A DNA stretch of 64,000 bases from positions 1 through 64,000 of the forward strand of contig JARLIO010000021.1 of the NCBI GenBank assembly GCA_031291675.1. Direction: 5' to 3'. The position numbers were made by a program, and so were the translations under genes. Below the pieces are notes generated by a model. That model saw only the letters and a list, made by a program, of their open reading frames with translations. It did no database searches and was not told the origin of the DNA. This DNA is from Azospirillaceae bacterium (GTDB lineage Bacteria > Pseudomonadota > Alphaproteobacteria > Azospirillales > Azospirillaceae). This document shows positions 36,846 to 45,242 of the stretch, in pieces; position 1 is the first letter of the stretch; each line of letters opens with the position of its first letter.

Positions 36846-37151
36846 ATGACCACTGAATTTCGATACGAGGTCGAACACAAGTTCCGCGGCAAAGGCAAAG
36901 TCGCCGAGGCCGAAGACTGGATCCGTGCGAATGTCAATGGTCAATGGGGACTGGACTTCATCGGAATGCAGGAAGAAGTCGATGAGGCTATCAACGTCAA
37001 GACCTTTCTGTTCCATGTTCGATTCAAGTTCGGTCGCGCCGAGGAATGCCGCCGGTTTCGTGAAGAATTCATCCTGGGCAAAAAGCCCGTGCGCGCGGCG
37101 GCAAAGCCGGTGCCGGCAAAGAAGGGGTTTTTCGCACGGCTTTTCAGCTGA
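36846..37151 (+). CDS. Small uncharacterised protein, 101 aa
   Basis: Soluble, charged protein: MTTEFRYEVEHKFRGKGKVA, DWIRANVNGQWGLDFIGMQE, VKTFLFHVRFKFGRAEECRR, then a basic, Ala/Pro/Lys-rich tail ending KKGFFARLFS. The N-terminal 75 residues look like one small alpha/beta domain. GAGG lies six bases before the ATG at 36846, so the upstream ATG at 36834 is not used. Followed after 25 bp by the kinase-like gene, so the two may be one transcription unit. No family recognised. Confidence 0.65.
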   Translation: MTTEFRYEVEHKFRGKGKVAEAEDWIRANVNGQWGLDFIGMQEEVDEAINVKTFLFHVRFKFGRAEECRRFREEFILGKKPVRAAAKPVPAKKGFFARLFS

Positions 37152-37176
37152 GCCGATGGCGGGATCGGGCCGCTGA

Positions 37177-37863
37177 ATGGCAACGCCCCTGGCGCACGCC
37201 CTTGAGACAAGAATAGCGCTGCTCGAAAGTGAAGTCGCCACGCTGCGGGCGTTGTCAGATCGGCGCGGTGCCGCGCTGCAGGAGCTGCGCCATCGGGCGA
37301 AGAACAGCCTGCAGACGATCGTCAGCCTGCTTCGCCTGCAGACCGGCCGCCTCACCGAGCCGACGGCGCGTGCGCTCGCGAACCAATCGCTGCGACGCAT
37401 CGAGGCTATCGCGATCGCCTATCGTCACCTCGGGGAACCCGGGGTCGATGAACAGCAAATCCATCTGGCGCCTTACCTCACGGATTTGGCGCAGGCGCTC
37501 GCGGCCCAGAGTGCCGACGATGGCACCGCCGTCGGCTTCACCGTCGATGTCGACGCCACGCTGTGGACCAGCCTGGGCAAACTGGTGCCGCTGGGGCTGA
37601 TCGCCCACGAACTGATGACCACGATGATGCACAACCGCGCCAACGCCACAGACGTGATCCGGCTCGCGATGTTTCCGGGATCCGATGGCATCGCAGATCT
37701 GACGCTGACCCGGTGCACGGGCCCCGCTTGGGCCCCGGCGGCGGCCTCTGACAGCGAGCCCGAACCCGCGTTGATCGAAGCCCTGGCCGGGCAATTGGGC
37801 GGGACGATCACGACCACGGTGGGCGCCCGCGAAACCGCCGTGGTCTTCGCCGTCCGACTGTGA
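37177..37863 (+). CDS. Degenerate HisKA_2-type histidine kinase-like / phosphotransfer protein
   Basis: 228 aa with no sensor domain. A short coiled coil (LETRIALLESEVATLRALSD) precedes a HisKA_2-type dimerisation helix whose phosphoacceptor histidine lies in ELRHRAKNSLQTIVSLLRLQ (about residue 40). The ATPase part is degenerate: the N-box that normally reads like ELVTNAxKHA is here HELMTTMMHNR, with the magnesium-binding Asn replaced, and the DxGxG box is not recognisable (LTRCTGPAWAPAAA). It may therefore act as a histidine phosphotransferase, much as ChpT does with a different helix family, or be a pseudo-kinase. Confidence 0.7.
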   Translation: MATPLAHALETRIALLESEVATLRALSDRRGAALQELRHRAKNSLQTIVSLLRLQTGRLTEPTARALANQSLRRIEAIAIAYRHLGEPGVDEQQIHLAPYLTDLAQALAAQSADDGTAVGFTVDVDATLWTSLGKLVPLGLIAHELMTTMMHNRANATDVIRLAMFPGSDGIADLTLTRCTGPAWAPAAASDSEPEPALIEALAGQLGGTITTTVGARETAVVFAVRL

Positions 37864-37962
37864 TCCCGCCCTATACCAGCGGTTCGAAAAAATGACCGTT
37901 GCGTCCAGGCGTCCCGCTGCGTTCAACGCTTGCGGGTCGCGGCGCCGGCTGCCACCGCGCGC

Positions 37963-38397
37963 TCAGTCGGCCAGCGCCTGGCGCGCAACCCAGGCCACAT
38001 TGCGGCTGGCGCCCGGCCCCAGCGCGGCAATCTGGTCGGGGGTGAACCAGGCAACCTCCAGCGCATCGGTTGCGGCGACCGGCTCGCCGGGTTCGGGCCG
38101 ACAGGTCACCGCGATCATGACGTAATGAAACCCGTCACCCGACTCCGATTCCACAGCGTCCTCGCTGATTTCATCCAGGACGGTCAGAATCCGATCCGGG
38201 TGGGCGAGAATCCCTGTCTCTTCCGTCAACTCGCGAATCGCCGCGGCGACCACCGTCTCGCCCCATTCGACCTTGCCACCGGGGAATCCCCACAAACCAC
38301 GATCCGGCGGTTGGGATCGACGAACCAGGAGCAGATGCCCCTCCCGCACGGCAATCGCCAGGGCTGCAACAACGGGATGGCATCGTTCAGGGGACAT
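37963..38397 (-). CDS. Nudix hydrolase (MutT-like)
   Basis: 144 aa. The complete Nudix box Gx5Ex7REUxEExGU is present as GGKVEWGETVVAAAIRELTE followed by ETGI, at about residues 40-63. The N-terminal VVAALAIAVREGHLLLVRRS strand and the WGFPGGKVEWGE context are typical of MutT/NudG-like pyrophosphatases that clean nucleotide pools, but the substrate cannot be told from sequence. It is convergent with the kinase-like gene. A second Nudix gene follows upstream on the same strand after 332 bp. Confidence 0.85.
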   Translation of the reverse strand: MSPERCHPVVAALAIAVREGHLLLVRRSQPPDRGLWGFPGGKVEWGETVVAAAIRELTEETGILAHPDRILTVLDEISEDAVESESGDGFHYVMIAVTCRPEPGEPVAATDALEVAWFTPDQIAALGPGASRNVAWVARQALAD

Positions 38398-38729
38398 GGG
38401 GCTGGACCAATCGTCGGGTCAGATCACAACGGTTCAACCGTCCGGGAACATCGCCAGAGCGGCGAGAAACCGGCGCATCCAACGCGCCACGCTGACAGCA
38501 CCGGACCCGTCTTTCCCGGTTCGGCCTCAAGCACCGCGCTCTCCGTTCGCTGCCTTTGTGGACACGGAGGGTGGCACGAACCGATGCTGCACCACGACAC
38601 GACATCATGCCAACAGGAAATACCATGAAGCGCGACAAGTTTCGACGAATTCGTCGGATCGTCTGGCGATAACGAAAGATCGCCAATATCCGGAGCGCCA
38701 GAGGTTGTGATTCTCTTGTCTTTTACCAC
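38398..38729. other. Spacer between two Nudix genes
   Basis: 332 bp without a recognisable gene, terminator or repeat. Short frames here lack coding character. It should hold the promoter of the downstream MutT-like gene and the end of the upstream transcript. Confidence 0.4.
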
Positions 38730-39254
38730 CTAAAGCAGACCCTTCAAGCGCAGCAGACCGAAGGCCGCGACCGTCGCGGCATCCTTGATCTCGCCCTGGC
38801 AGATCATCTGCACAACCGCCGCGACAGGAAATGCCGCGGTGATCAGATCCTGCTCCTCGTGCTCCAGCGTCGCCGGCCCCTGGCCGAGGCCGGTGGCCAG
38901 GAAGACGCGGCAGCCTTGATTGGAATAGCCGTAGCCGGGAAACAAATAGCCGATTTCTTCGAGCGCCGCGGCATCGAGACCGGTTTCCTCCCGCAACTCA
39001 CCGCGCGCCACGTCATGGGGCGCGGCGTCGGGCTGCTGTTCCCATGAACCCTGCGGAAATTCCCAATACCGGCCGCGAACGGGATAGCGGAATTGCTCGA
39101 CCAGGTGGACCCGGCCCTCGCGATCCAGCGGGACAATCAATACGAAATCCGTCTTCTCGACGACGCCATAGATCCCGTCGGAGCCATCGGCGCGCCGGAT
39201 CGCATCCTCGCGAACCCGCATCCACCGGTTCTCATAGACAACCCGCGACGCCAT
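38730..39254 (-). CDS. Nudix hydrolase (ADP-ribose pyrophosphatase-like)
   Basis: 174 aa. ASRVVYENRWMRVREDAIRR, the LVEQFRYPVRGRYWEFPQGS substrate region and a Nudix helix VARGELREETGL are clear. The helix is the variant seen in a subgroup of ADP-ribose pyrophosphatase relatives: Gly replaces the canonical Arg before E and the spacing after the glycine is two residues longer. The start is uncertain: ATG at 39254 (domain start) is used; ATG at 39296, preceded by GGTGAAG, is possible. Likely housecleaning of nucleoside diphosphate derivatives. Confidence 0.8.
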   Translation of the reverse strand: MASRVVYENRWMRVREDAIRRADGSDGIYGVVEKTDFVLIVPLDREGRVHLVEQFRYPVRGRYWEFPQGSWEQQPDAAPHDVARGELREETGLDAAALEEIGYLFPGYGYSNQGCRVFLATGLGQGPATLEHEEQDLITAAFPVAAVVQMICQGEIKDAATVAAFGLLRLKGLL

Positions 39255-39383
39255 TGTCTCGATATCGTGGTGCGCCGCCCCGCCCGCTACGATCATCTTC
39301 ACCGCCCTGTTTCGACCACCGGGTTGACAATGCACCGGCGGGGCGGCGAAATCGACCCCTTTCCCGTCGACAATGGCAGCGCG

Positions 39384-39653
39384 TCAATCGTATGCGAACC
39401 CTTTGCTTGAGGTGAACATCTGGCCGATCGCATCGTGGAACAGCCAGACCGGCGGACGGCCCAGCGTTTCGCCCTGTGCCGCGATCCGCGTTTGGCGCGC
39501 CCGACAACCGATGGCGACGCGCGCAGGACTGATTTCGGCCGAAGAATCCGGAAGCAAGGCGATCCCCGCCCCGCCGCGATCCGGGCGACGGACCGCCGAC
39601 GAATTTCCGCGATCGCCCGTCACGCGAAAGGCTGTCGGACGTCTTTGGCGAGA
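39384..39653 (-). pseudogene. Possible LysR-type regulator remnant
   Basis: An open stretch between in-frame stops encodes about 89 residues that resemble the end of a LysR substrate-binding domain: RQRRPTAFRVTGDRGNSSAV, then RGGAGIALLPDSSAE (compare the family AGLGIALLP), and GRPPVWLFHDAIGQMF near the stop. There is no helix-turn-helix and two stop codons lie just upstream in frame, so it would be a degraded 3' end. The resemblance is weak and the call is tentative. Confidence 0.3.
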
Positions 39654-39749
39654 TCAAGCCCCCGGTCGCCGCGCCGATGGCGTTGTCCTCGGATTGACGC
39701 CGGGCCAGGGCATCGCGCGTCATGGATCGCGCCGGGCGCTCCGAAATAG

Positions 39750-40088
39750 TCTATGTCGTGCTTTTGTTTCCGTTTTATTTCGCCCAAGACATCGCATACC
39801 TATGTATTCAATATTTGTTCGCGTTATGTTGATTTTTTGTTCTTATCCAGCTTTCTTTCGTTTTCTTTACCCCTTTTTTCCGAGTCGCGGTTTCTGGTTC
39901 CCCGGTGCGCCTCATCATGCCGGGACAAGACGTCGGAAACGGCCCGCCGGCGCCCGCCTTGGAAGTCTTACAAGGATGTAAGGTGCCAAATCCGGATAAA
40001 TGGGGGAAGACCAGCGATATTGACGGCAACCGTTGGCCCGCTGGTTTTCGGGCCAACGTCGCCTGACCCAACAGGGTAGGAAAGTCGG
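39750..40088 (+). promoter_or_regulatory. pstS leader region: AT-rich tract and hairpin
   Basis: An AT-rich tract (about 39760-39890) is followed by GC-rich leader. Just before pstS is a perfect 10-bp stem CGTTGGCCCG (40031-40040) / CGGGCCAACG (40049-40058) with an 8-nt loop, ending 30 bp before the ATG. An inverted CTTACA...TGTAAG lies near 39967-39982. No convincing PhoB direct repeat was found, although Pho control would be expected for pst genes. Confidence 0.4.
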
Positions 40089-41147
40089 ATGAAACAAGTG
40101 GGACTGGCCATCGCGATGGTCGGCAGTGTGTTGTGCCTCGCGGGCGGAAATGCGGAGGCTGCGGCCACCATTTCCGGTGCTGGCGCAACTTTTCCGTACC
40201 CGATCTACGCCAAGTGGGCAAGCGCCTACCAACAGGCGACCGGCGCGGAGCTGAATTACCAGTCGATCGGCTCGGGCGGCGGGATCAAGCAGATCACGGC
40301 GGGAACCGTTGACTTTGGTGCCTCGGATATGCCGCTGGAGCCGGCCGACCTCGACGCCGCCGGTCTGACCCAGTTCCCGATGATCATGGGTGGTGTCGTC
40401 CCCGTCGTGAACATCAAGGGCGTTCAGGGCGGACAGATGAAACTGTCAGGGCTGGTGCTCGCCGATATCTATCTCGGCAAAGTCAAGAAATGGAATGACC
40501 CCGAGATCGCGCATCTCAATACCAATCTGAAGCTGCCGGATACGGCGATCACGGTGGTTCATCGCTCCGATGGCTCGGGCACGACCTTCATCTTCACCAA
40601 CTATCTGGCCCAGGTCAATCCGGACTGGCAGAGCAAGGTCGGCGTCAATACCGCCGTCAAATGGCCGACCGGCCTTGGTGGCAAGGGGAACGAGGGGGTC
40701 GCCAGCTATTCCAAGCAGGCGAACGGCAGCATCGGCTATGTCGAATATGCCTATGCCCTGCAGAACAAGCTGCCCTACGTCCTGATGCAGAACAGCGCCG
40801 GCAGCTATGTCACGCCGAGCGCCGAGACTTTCCAGGCCGCCGCGGCCAACGCCGTTTGGGCCCAGGCCAAGAACTTCCACCTGATCCTGACCAATCAGCC
40901 CGGCGCCAACAGCTGGCCGATCACCGGCGCCAGCTTCATCCTGGTGCACAAGAAGCCGACCGACCCGGCGCGGGTGGCCGAGGCACTGAAGTTCTTCGAT
41001 TGGGCCTATCACAATGGTGGCCCGGCCGCGGCGGAACTGGACTATGTCGCCATGCCCGACAATGTCGCCGATCTGGTGCGCAAAAGCTGGCGGGATAACA
41101 TTACGACCAGCGCCGGCGCCCCGGTCTACGATGCCGGCAGCAAATGA
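40089..41147 (+). CDS. pstS: Phosphate ABC transporter, periplasmic binding protein PstS
   Basis: 352-aa high-affinity phosphate-binding protein. The signal peptide is MKQVGLAIAMVGSVLCLAGG, with likely cleavage after NAEAA. Phosphate-contact regions are typical: ISGAGATFPYPIYAKWASAY, SIGSGGGIKQITAGTVDFGA and VVHRSDGSGTTFIFTNYLAQ, then NEGVASYSKQANGSIGYVEY. AGGAAAG precedes the ATG. First gene of pstSCAB, all overlapping by 4-8 bp. Confidence 0.96.
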   Translation: MKQVGLAIAMVGSVLCLAGGNAEAAATISGAGATFPYPIYAKWASAYQQATGAELNYQSIGSGGGIKQITAGTVDFGASDMPLEPADLDAAGLTQFPMIMGGVVPVVNIKGVQGGQMKLSGLVLADIYLGKVKKWNDPEIAHLNTNLKLPDTAITVVHRSDGSGTTFIFTNYLAQVNPDWQSKVGVNTAVKWPTGLGGKGNEGVASYSKQANGSIGYVEYAYALQNKLPYVLMQNSAGSYVTPSAETFQAAAANAVWAQAKNFHLILTNQPGANSWPITGASFILVHKKPTDPARVAEALKFFDWAYHNGGPAAAELDYVAMPDNVADLVRKSWRDNITTSAGAPVYDAGSK

Positions 41148-42151
41148 CTGAGACCGAGATGGTCGCTGATCCGGTCGTCGCCGCCGTCGACCGGATCAGG
41201 ACACGCCGGGTGCATGCCGGCCGGATCGCTGACCGGTTGTTTCATGGCGTGACGGGCGGTTTCGCCCTTCTCGTGCTCAGCCTGCTCGCGGCTGTGCTGG
41301 TGTCGCTCGCCATCGGCGCGGCACCAGCCTTCCGCCAGGCCGGTTTCGGTTTTTTCATCAGCACCGCCTGGGATCCGGTGTCGAATGATTTCGGCGCGCT
41401 GGTGCCGATCTTCGGCACCGTCGTCACCGCGGTGATCGCGCTGGTGCTGGCGGTGCCGATCAGTTTCGGCATCGCCCTGTTTCTGACCCAGTTGGCCCCG
41501 CCCTGGCTGAGCCGGCCGGTCAGCACCGCGATCGAACTGCTGGCCGCGGTTCCCAGCATCATCTATGGCATGTGGGGGCTGTTTGTCTTCGCCCCGTTTT
41601 ACGCGGCCACGGTCCAGCCGGCGGCCCAGTCTCTGCTGGGGGATTCCCCGTGGGTCGGGGCCTTGTTCCAGGGACCGCCCCTCGGGATCGGCATGTCGAC
41701 CGCCGGGATCATCCTCGCGATCATGATCATCCCGTTCATCACCGCGATCATGCGCGATGTCTTCATGACGGTACCGCCGAAGCTCAAGGAATCCGCCTAT
41801 GCGCTGGGCTGCACGACCTGGGAGGTCACGACGGCGGTCGTGCTGCCTTACACCAGGGCCGGTACCGCGGGCGGCATCATGCTGGGCCTGGGACGGGCCC
41901 TCGGTGAAACCATGGCCGTGACCTTCGTCATTGGCAACGCCCACGATCTCAGCGCCGCTCTGTTCATGCCGGGAACCACGATCTCCTCGACGATCGCCAA
42001 CGAATTCACCGAAGCCTATGGCGGAACCTACAGCGCCGCCCTGTTGGCGCTCGGCCTGACCTTGTTCCTGATCACCGTCATCGTTCTGGCGCTGGCGCGC
42101 CTGATGCTGTTGCGCCTGGAACGTCAAAGCGGAGGGCGCCGGCATGTCTGA
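41144..42151 (+). CDS. pstC: Phosphate ABC transporter permease PstC
   Basis: 335-aa inner-membrane permease with six predicted helices (first about residues 30-55). The substrate-pathway region [19 protein letters not shown] and the ATPase-contact loop [20 protein letters not shown] are typical of PstC. Its ATG overlaps the pstS stop (ATGA) and its own end overlaps pstA by 8 bp. The periplasmic loop after the SIIYGMWG segment is of normal length. Confidence 0.95.
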   Translation: MTETEMVADPVVAAVDRIRTRRVHAGRIADRLFHGVTGGFALLVLSLLAAVLVSLAIGAAPAFRQAGFGFFISTAWDPVSNDFGALVPIFGTVVTAVIALVLAVPISFGIALFLTQLAPPWLSRPVSTAIELLAAVPSIIYGMWGLFVFAPFYAATVQPAAQSLLGDSPWVGALFQGPPLGIGMSTAGIILAIMIIPFITAIMRDVFMTVPPKLKESAYALGCTTWEVTTAVVLPYTRAGTAGGIMLGLGRALGETMAVTFVIGNAHDLSAALFMPGTTISSTIANEFTEAYGGTYSAALLALGLTLFLITVIVLALARLMLLRLERQSGGRRHV

Positions 42152-43007
42152 TCGCACGCTGGATCCCAACCGCTATTTGTGGCGCCGCCTGACCAACGGG
42201 TTCTTTCTGTGTGCCGCGATCGCGGTCACCGCGCTGGGGCTGGTCATCCTGGCCAGCATCCTGATCACACTGATCGGTCGCGGCTTTGCCGCCCTGTCAC
42301 CCCAGCTGTTCAGCCAGCCGACGCCGCCGCCGGGCAATGACGGCGGTCTCAGCAACGCGATCCTGGGCAGTGTCCTGATGACGATGCTCGCCACCCTGAT
42401 CGGAACGCCGGTCGGCGTGCTGGCGGGAACCTGGCTGGCCGAATATGGCCGCGGCACGCTCGTGGCCGCGACGGTCCGGTTCATCAACGACATCCTGCTC
42501 AGTGCGCCGTCGATCCTGATCGGGTTGTTCATCTATCAGGTCGTTGTGGTGCCGCTGGGCCATTTCTCCGGATGGGCCGGGGCCATCGCGCTGGCGGTGA
42601 TCCTGATCCCGGTCGTGGTGCGGACCACGGAGGACATGCTGCTCCTGGTTCCCGATCGCCTGCGCGAAGCCGCCGCCGCCCTGGGCGCGCCCTATTGGCG
42701 CGTCATTGTCTCGATCAGTTATCGCAGCGCCCGGACCGGGATCCTGACCGGCGTGCTGCTGGGCATCGCCCGGATCGCGGGCGAGACGGCGCCTTTGCTG
42801 TTTACCGCACTCAACAATCAATTCCAGAGTCTCGATCTGAACGGTCCGATGGCCAACCTTCCCGTGGTCATCTTCCAGTTTGCGATGAGCCCCTATGACG
42901 ACTGGCAGCGGCTGGCCTGGGCCGGCGCGCTGTTGATCACGGTCGCGATCCTGGTCTTCAGCGTTACCGCCCGGATCGTTCTGCGCACAAGGGATCAAAC
43001 ACGATGA
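42144..43007 (+). CDS. pstA: Phosphate ABC transporter permease PstA
   Basis: 287-aa permease partner of PstC. Landmarks: [55 protein letters not shown] and the EAA-type loop [20 protein letters not shown]. Six predicted helices. Overlaps pstC upstream and pstB downstream by 4 bp. Confidence 0.95.
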   Translation: MSDRTLDPNRYLWRRLTNGFFLCAAIAVTALGLVILASILITLIGRGFAALSPQLFSQPTPPPGNDGGLSNAILGSVLMTMLATLIGTPVGVLAGTWLAEYGRGTLVAATVRFINDILLSAPSILIGLFIYQVVVVPLGHFSGWAGAIALAVILIPVVVRTTEDMLLLVPDRLREAAAALGAPYWRVIVSISYRSARTGILTGVLLGIARIAGETAPLLFTALNNQFQSLDLNGPMANLPVVIFQFAMSPYDDWQRLAWAGALLITVAILVFSVTARIVLRTRDQTR

Positions 43008-43831
43008 CAGCGATCGACATCAGCGCGCGGGCCCCGGCGGCCGCGATCGCGGATCGCGATCGGATCGGCGCCGCGTCGTCGACCGGGATCAGCATCCGCA
43101 AGCTCAATTTCTTTTACGGCGCCGCCCAGACCATCCGCGATTTCTCGCTGGATTTCCCGGAACGCCGGATCACCGCCATGATCGGGCCGTCGGGCTGTGG
43201 CAAATCCACGATCCTCCGGGTCCTGAACCGGATCTATCAGCTTTATCCCGGCCACCGCGCGACCGGTGAGGTGTTGTTCGGCGGGCAAAATATTCTGGAC
43301 CCCGGCATCGACCTCAACCTGCTGCGGGCGCGGATCGGCATGGTGTTTCAACAGCCGACACCGTTTCCGATGTCGATCTACGACAATATCGCCTTTGGCA
43401 TCCGGCTTTACGAACGGGTGCCGCGCACGGAAATGGACGACCGGGTCGAAAGCGCGCTGCGCGGCGCCGCGTTGTGGGATGAGGTCAAGAACAAGCTGCG
43501 CGGCAGCGGTCTCAGCCTGTCCGGCGGCCAGCAGCAAAGGCTGTGCATCGCCCGTTCGATCGCGGTCAGCCCCGACGTGTTGCTGCTCGATGAACCGGCC
43601 TCGGCGCTCGATCCGCTGTCCACCGGCAAGATCGAGGATCTGATCGGCGAGCTGAAAGACAGTTACACGATCGTGATCGTGACCCACAATATGCAGCAGG
43701 CGGCGCGCATCTCCGACATCACCGCCCTGATGTATCTGGGTGAACTGGTCGAGGTCGGACCGACCGACATCATGTTCTCCAGACCGACACAACAGCGTAC
43801 CGCCGACTATATCACCGGCCGTTTTGGCTGA
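43004..43831 (+). CDS. pstB: Phosphate ABC transporter ATPase PstB
   Basis: 275-aa ATPase. Walker A is GPSGCGKST, with [20 protein letters not shown] (PstB-specific Q-loop region), signature [16 protein letters not shown], Walker [21 protein letters not shown] and switch [13 protein letters not shown]. It ends the operon; phoU, which usually follows pstB, and phoBR are not in this window. Confidence 0.96.
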   Translation: MTAIDISARAPAAAIADRDRIGAASSTGISIRKLNFFYGAAQTIRDFSLDFPERRITAMIGPSGCGKSTILRVLNRIYQLYPGHRATGEVLFGGQNILDPGIDLNLLRARIGMVFQQPTPFPMSIYDNIAFGIRLYERVPRTEMDDRVESALRGAALWDEVKNKLRGSGLSLSGGQQQRLCIARSIAVSPDVLLLDEPASALDPLSTGKIEDLIGELKDSYTIVIVTHNMQQAARISDITALMYLGELVEVGPTDIMFSRPTQQRTADYITGRFG

Positions 43832-43841
43832 TTTCTGACAC

Positions 43842-43868
43842 GGGGTGCGGACCAATCCCCCGCACCCC
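43842..43868. terminator. Hairpin between convergent pstB and dctD
   Basis: A 9-bp stem GGGGTGCGG (43842-43850) / CCGCACCCC (43860-43868) sits in the 79-bp gap between convergent genes. There is no T tract on either strand, but the location suggests a shared transcript end. Confidence 0.5.
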
Positions 43869-43910
43869 CACCAGGGACGGGCCCCGATTTGAACGCGGCG
43901 CCGAACGCGG

Positions 43911-45242
43911 TCAGCGGAAATCATCGACCACAATACCGAAACGCCGGACCTTGTCATAAAAGGTCTTACGGGGAATTCCCAAGGCTTCGACCGTCAGCTT
44001 GACGTCGCCCCGATGCAAAGCCAACTCGTTCTCGATCACGCTCTTTTCAAAAAAATCGACTTGCTGCGGCAGCCCCAGGCGCACGCTGCTGTCGACGCCC
44101 GAGCCGACAATGTCAAGTTCGTCGCCAAGCCCCAGAACAAAGCGATCGGCAGCATTCTTCAACTCGCGGACATTTCCGGGCCACGGATGTGAGCTCAGCC
44201 AATGCAAAACCTGCGGTGTCAATTTGGGGGGATCCCGGCTGTAACGGGCCGCCGCCTTGAGCATGAAATGCTGGAACAGCAGGGGGATATCCTCGCACCG
44301 CTCCCGCAGAGGCGGGATTCTGATCGTGACCACGTTGAGACGATAATAAAGATCGCCGCGAAACCGCCCCTCCGCGCTGGCCTGCTTCAGGCTGGTCTTG
44401 GTTGCCGAAATCACCCGGATATCGACGGGCACGATTTCGTTCGAGCCCAGCGGCTCAACCGAACGTTCTTGAAGAACGCGGAGAATCTTGACCTGAAGGG
44501 GAAGCGGCATGCTTTCGATTTCGTCGAGGAACAGCGTCCCTTTATGGGCGAACTGAATGCGACCGACCCGACTTTTCGAGGCCCCGGTGAAGGTTCCGGC
44601 TTCATGACCGAACAGTTCACTCTCAAACAGGCTCTCGGGAAGCGCCGCGCAATTCAGGGCAACAAAATTATGCCGGCGACGCATGCTCTGATGGTGTAGC
44701 GCCCGCGCGATCAGCTCCTTTCCGGTCCCGGTCTCGCCCATGATCAAGACATCGGCATCGGTTTCGGCAATCGACGCGACAATGGTCCGAACGCGCTCGA
44801 TCGCGGGAGAACGGCCAATAATGTTTGTTTCGCTCGCGGCCACCAGTTCCTCTTTGAGGCGCCGGTTTTCCATGATGAGGACACGCCGTTCAACGGCGCG
44901 TCCAACGGTATCGACCAGCATCTCGGCCGGAAAGGGCTTTTCAATAAAGTCGTAGGCACCGCTGCGAATGGCCCGCAACGCGATCGACACATCGCCGTGA
45001 CCGGTGATCATGATGACCGGAAGATCCGCATCGATGGCCAACGCCCGTTCCATCAACGCGAAACCATCCATCCCCGGCATGCGGACGTCGGTGATCAGGA
45101 TTCCGCTATCACGGTTCACCAGCTTCAAGGCCGCTTCACCGGATTGGCAACAGATGACGCTATGGCCGGCCAACTCGAGGGTCTGTTTCCCGGCATTGCG
45201 GATCTGGGGTTCATCATCGACCAACAGGATTGTCGGGATCAT
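43911..45242 (-). CDS. dctD: Sigma-54-dependent response regulator, DctD-like
   Basis: 443 aa: receiver domain (phosphoacceptor Asp52 in TDVRMPGMDG, conserved Lys in FIEKPFP), AAA+ sigma-54 activation domain (Walker A GETGTGKE about 169-176, Walker B region GTLFLDEIESMPLP), and a C-terminal Fis-type helix-turn-helix (DVKLTVEALGIPRKTFYDKV). The sigma-54 contact loop reads GTFTGA at 216-221 instead of the usual GAFTGA. It forms an operon with the kinase gene dctB upstream (4-bp overlap) and is divergent from a 2-hydroxycarboxylate transporter with a sigma-54 promoter. Confidence 0.9.
   Translation of the reverse strand: MIPTILLVDDEPQIRNAGKQTLELAGHSVICCQSGEAALKLVNRDSGILITDVRMPGMDGFALMERALAIDADLPVIMITGHGDVSIALRAIRSGAYDFIEKPFPAEMLVDTVGRAVERRVLIMENRRLKEELVAASETNIIGRSPAIERVRTIVASIAETDADVLIMGETGTGKELIARALHHQSMRRRHNFVALNCAALPESLFESELFGHEAGTFTGASKSRVGRIQFAHKGTLFLDEIESMPLPLQVKILRVLQERSVEPLGSNEIVPVDIRVISATKTSLKQASAEGRFRGDLYYRLNVVTIRIPPLRERCEDIPLLFQHFMLKAAARYSRDPPKLTPQVLHWLSSHPWPGNVRELKNAADRFVLGLGDELDIVGSGVDSSVRLGLPQQVDFFEKSVIENELALHRGDVKLTVEALGIPRKTFYDKVRRFGIVVDDFR

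Noticed and set aside
36846-37863. Treating the small protein and kinase-like gene as part of the tail module
   Set aside because: They are on the opposite strand and separated by a 255-bp divergent spacer.
39372-39750. Other short frames between the Nudix gene and pstS as genes
   Set aside because: They overlap one another on both strands and have no ribosome binding site; only the LysR-like stretch shows any protein resemblance.
39960-39985. A PhoB box before pstS
   Set aside because: The visible CTTACA/TGTAAG is an inverted, not a direct, repeat and does not match the 7-plus-4 spacing of Pho boxes.
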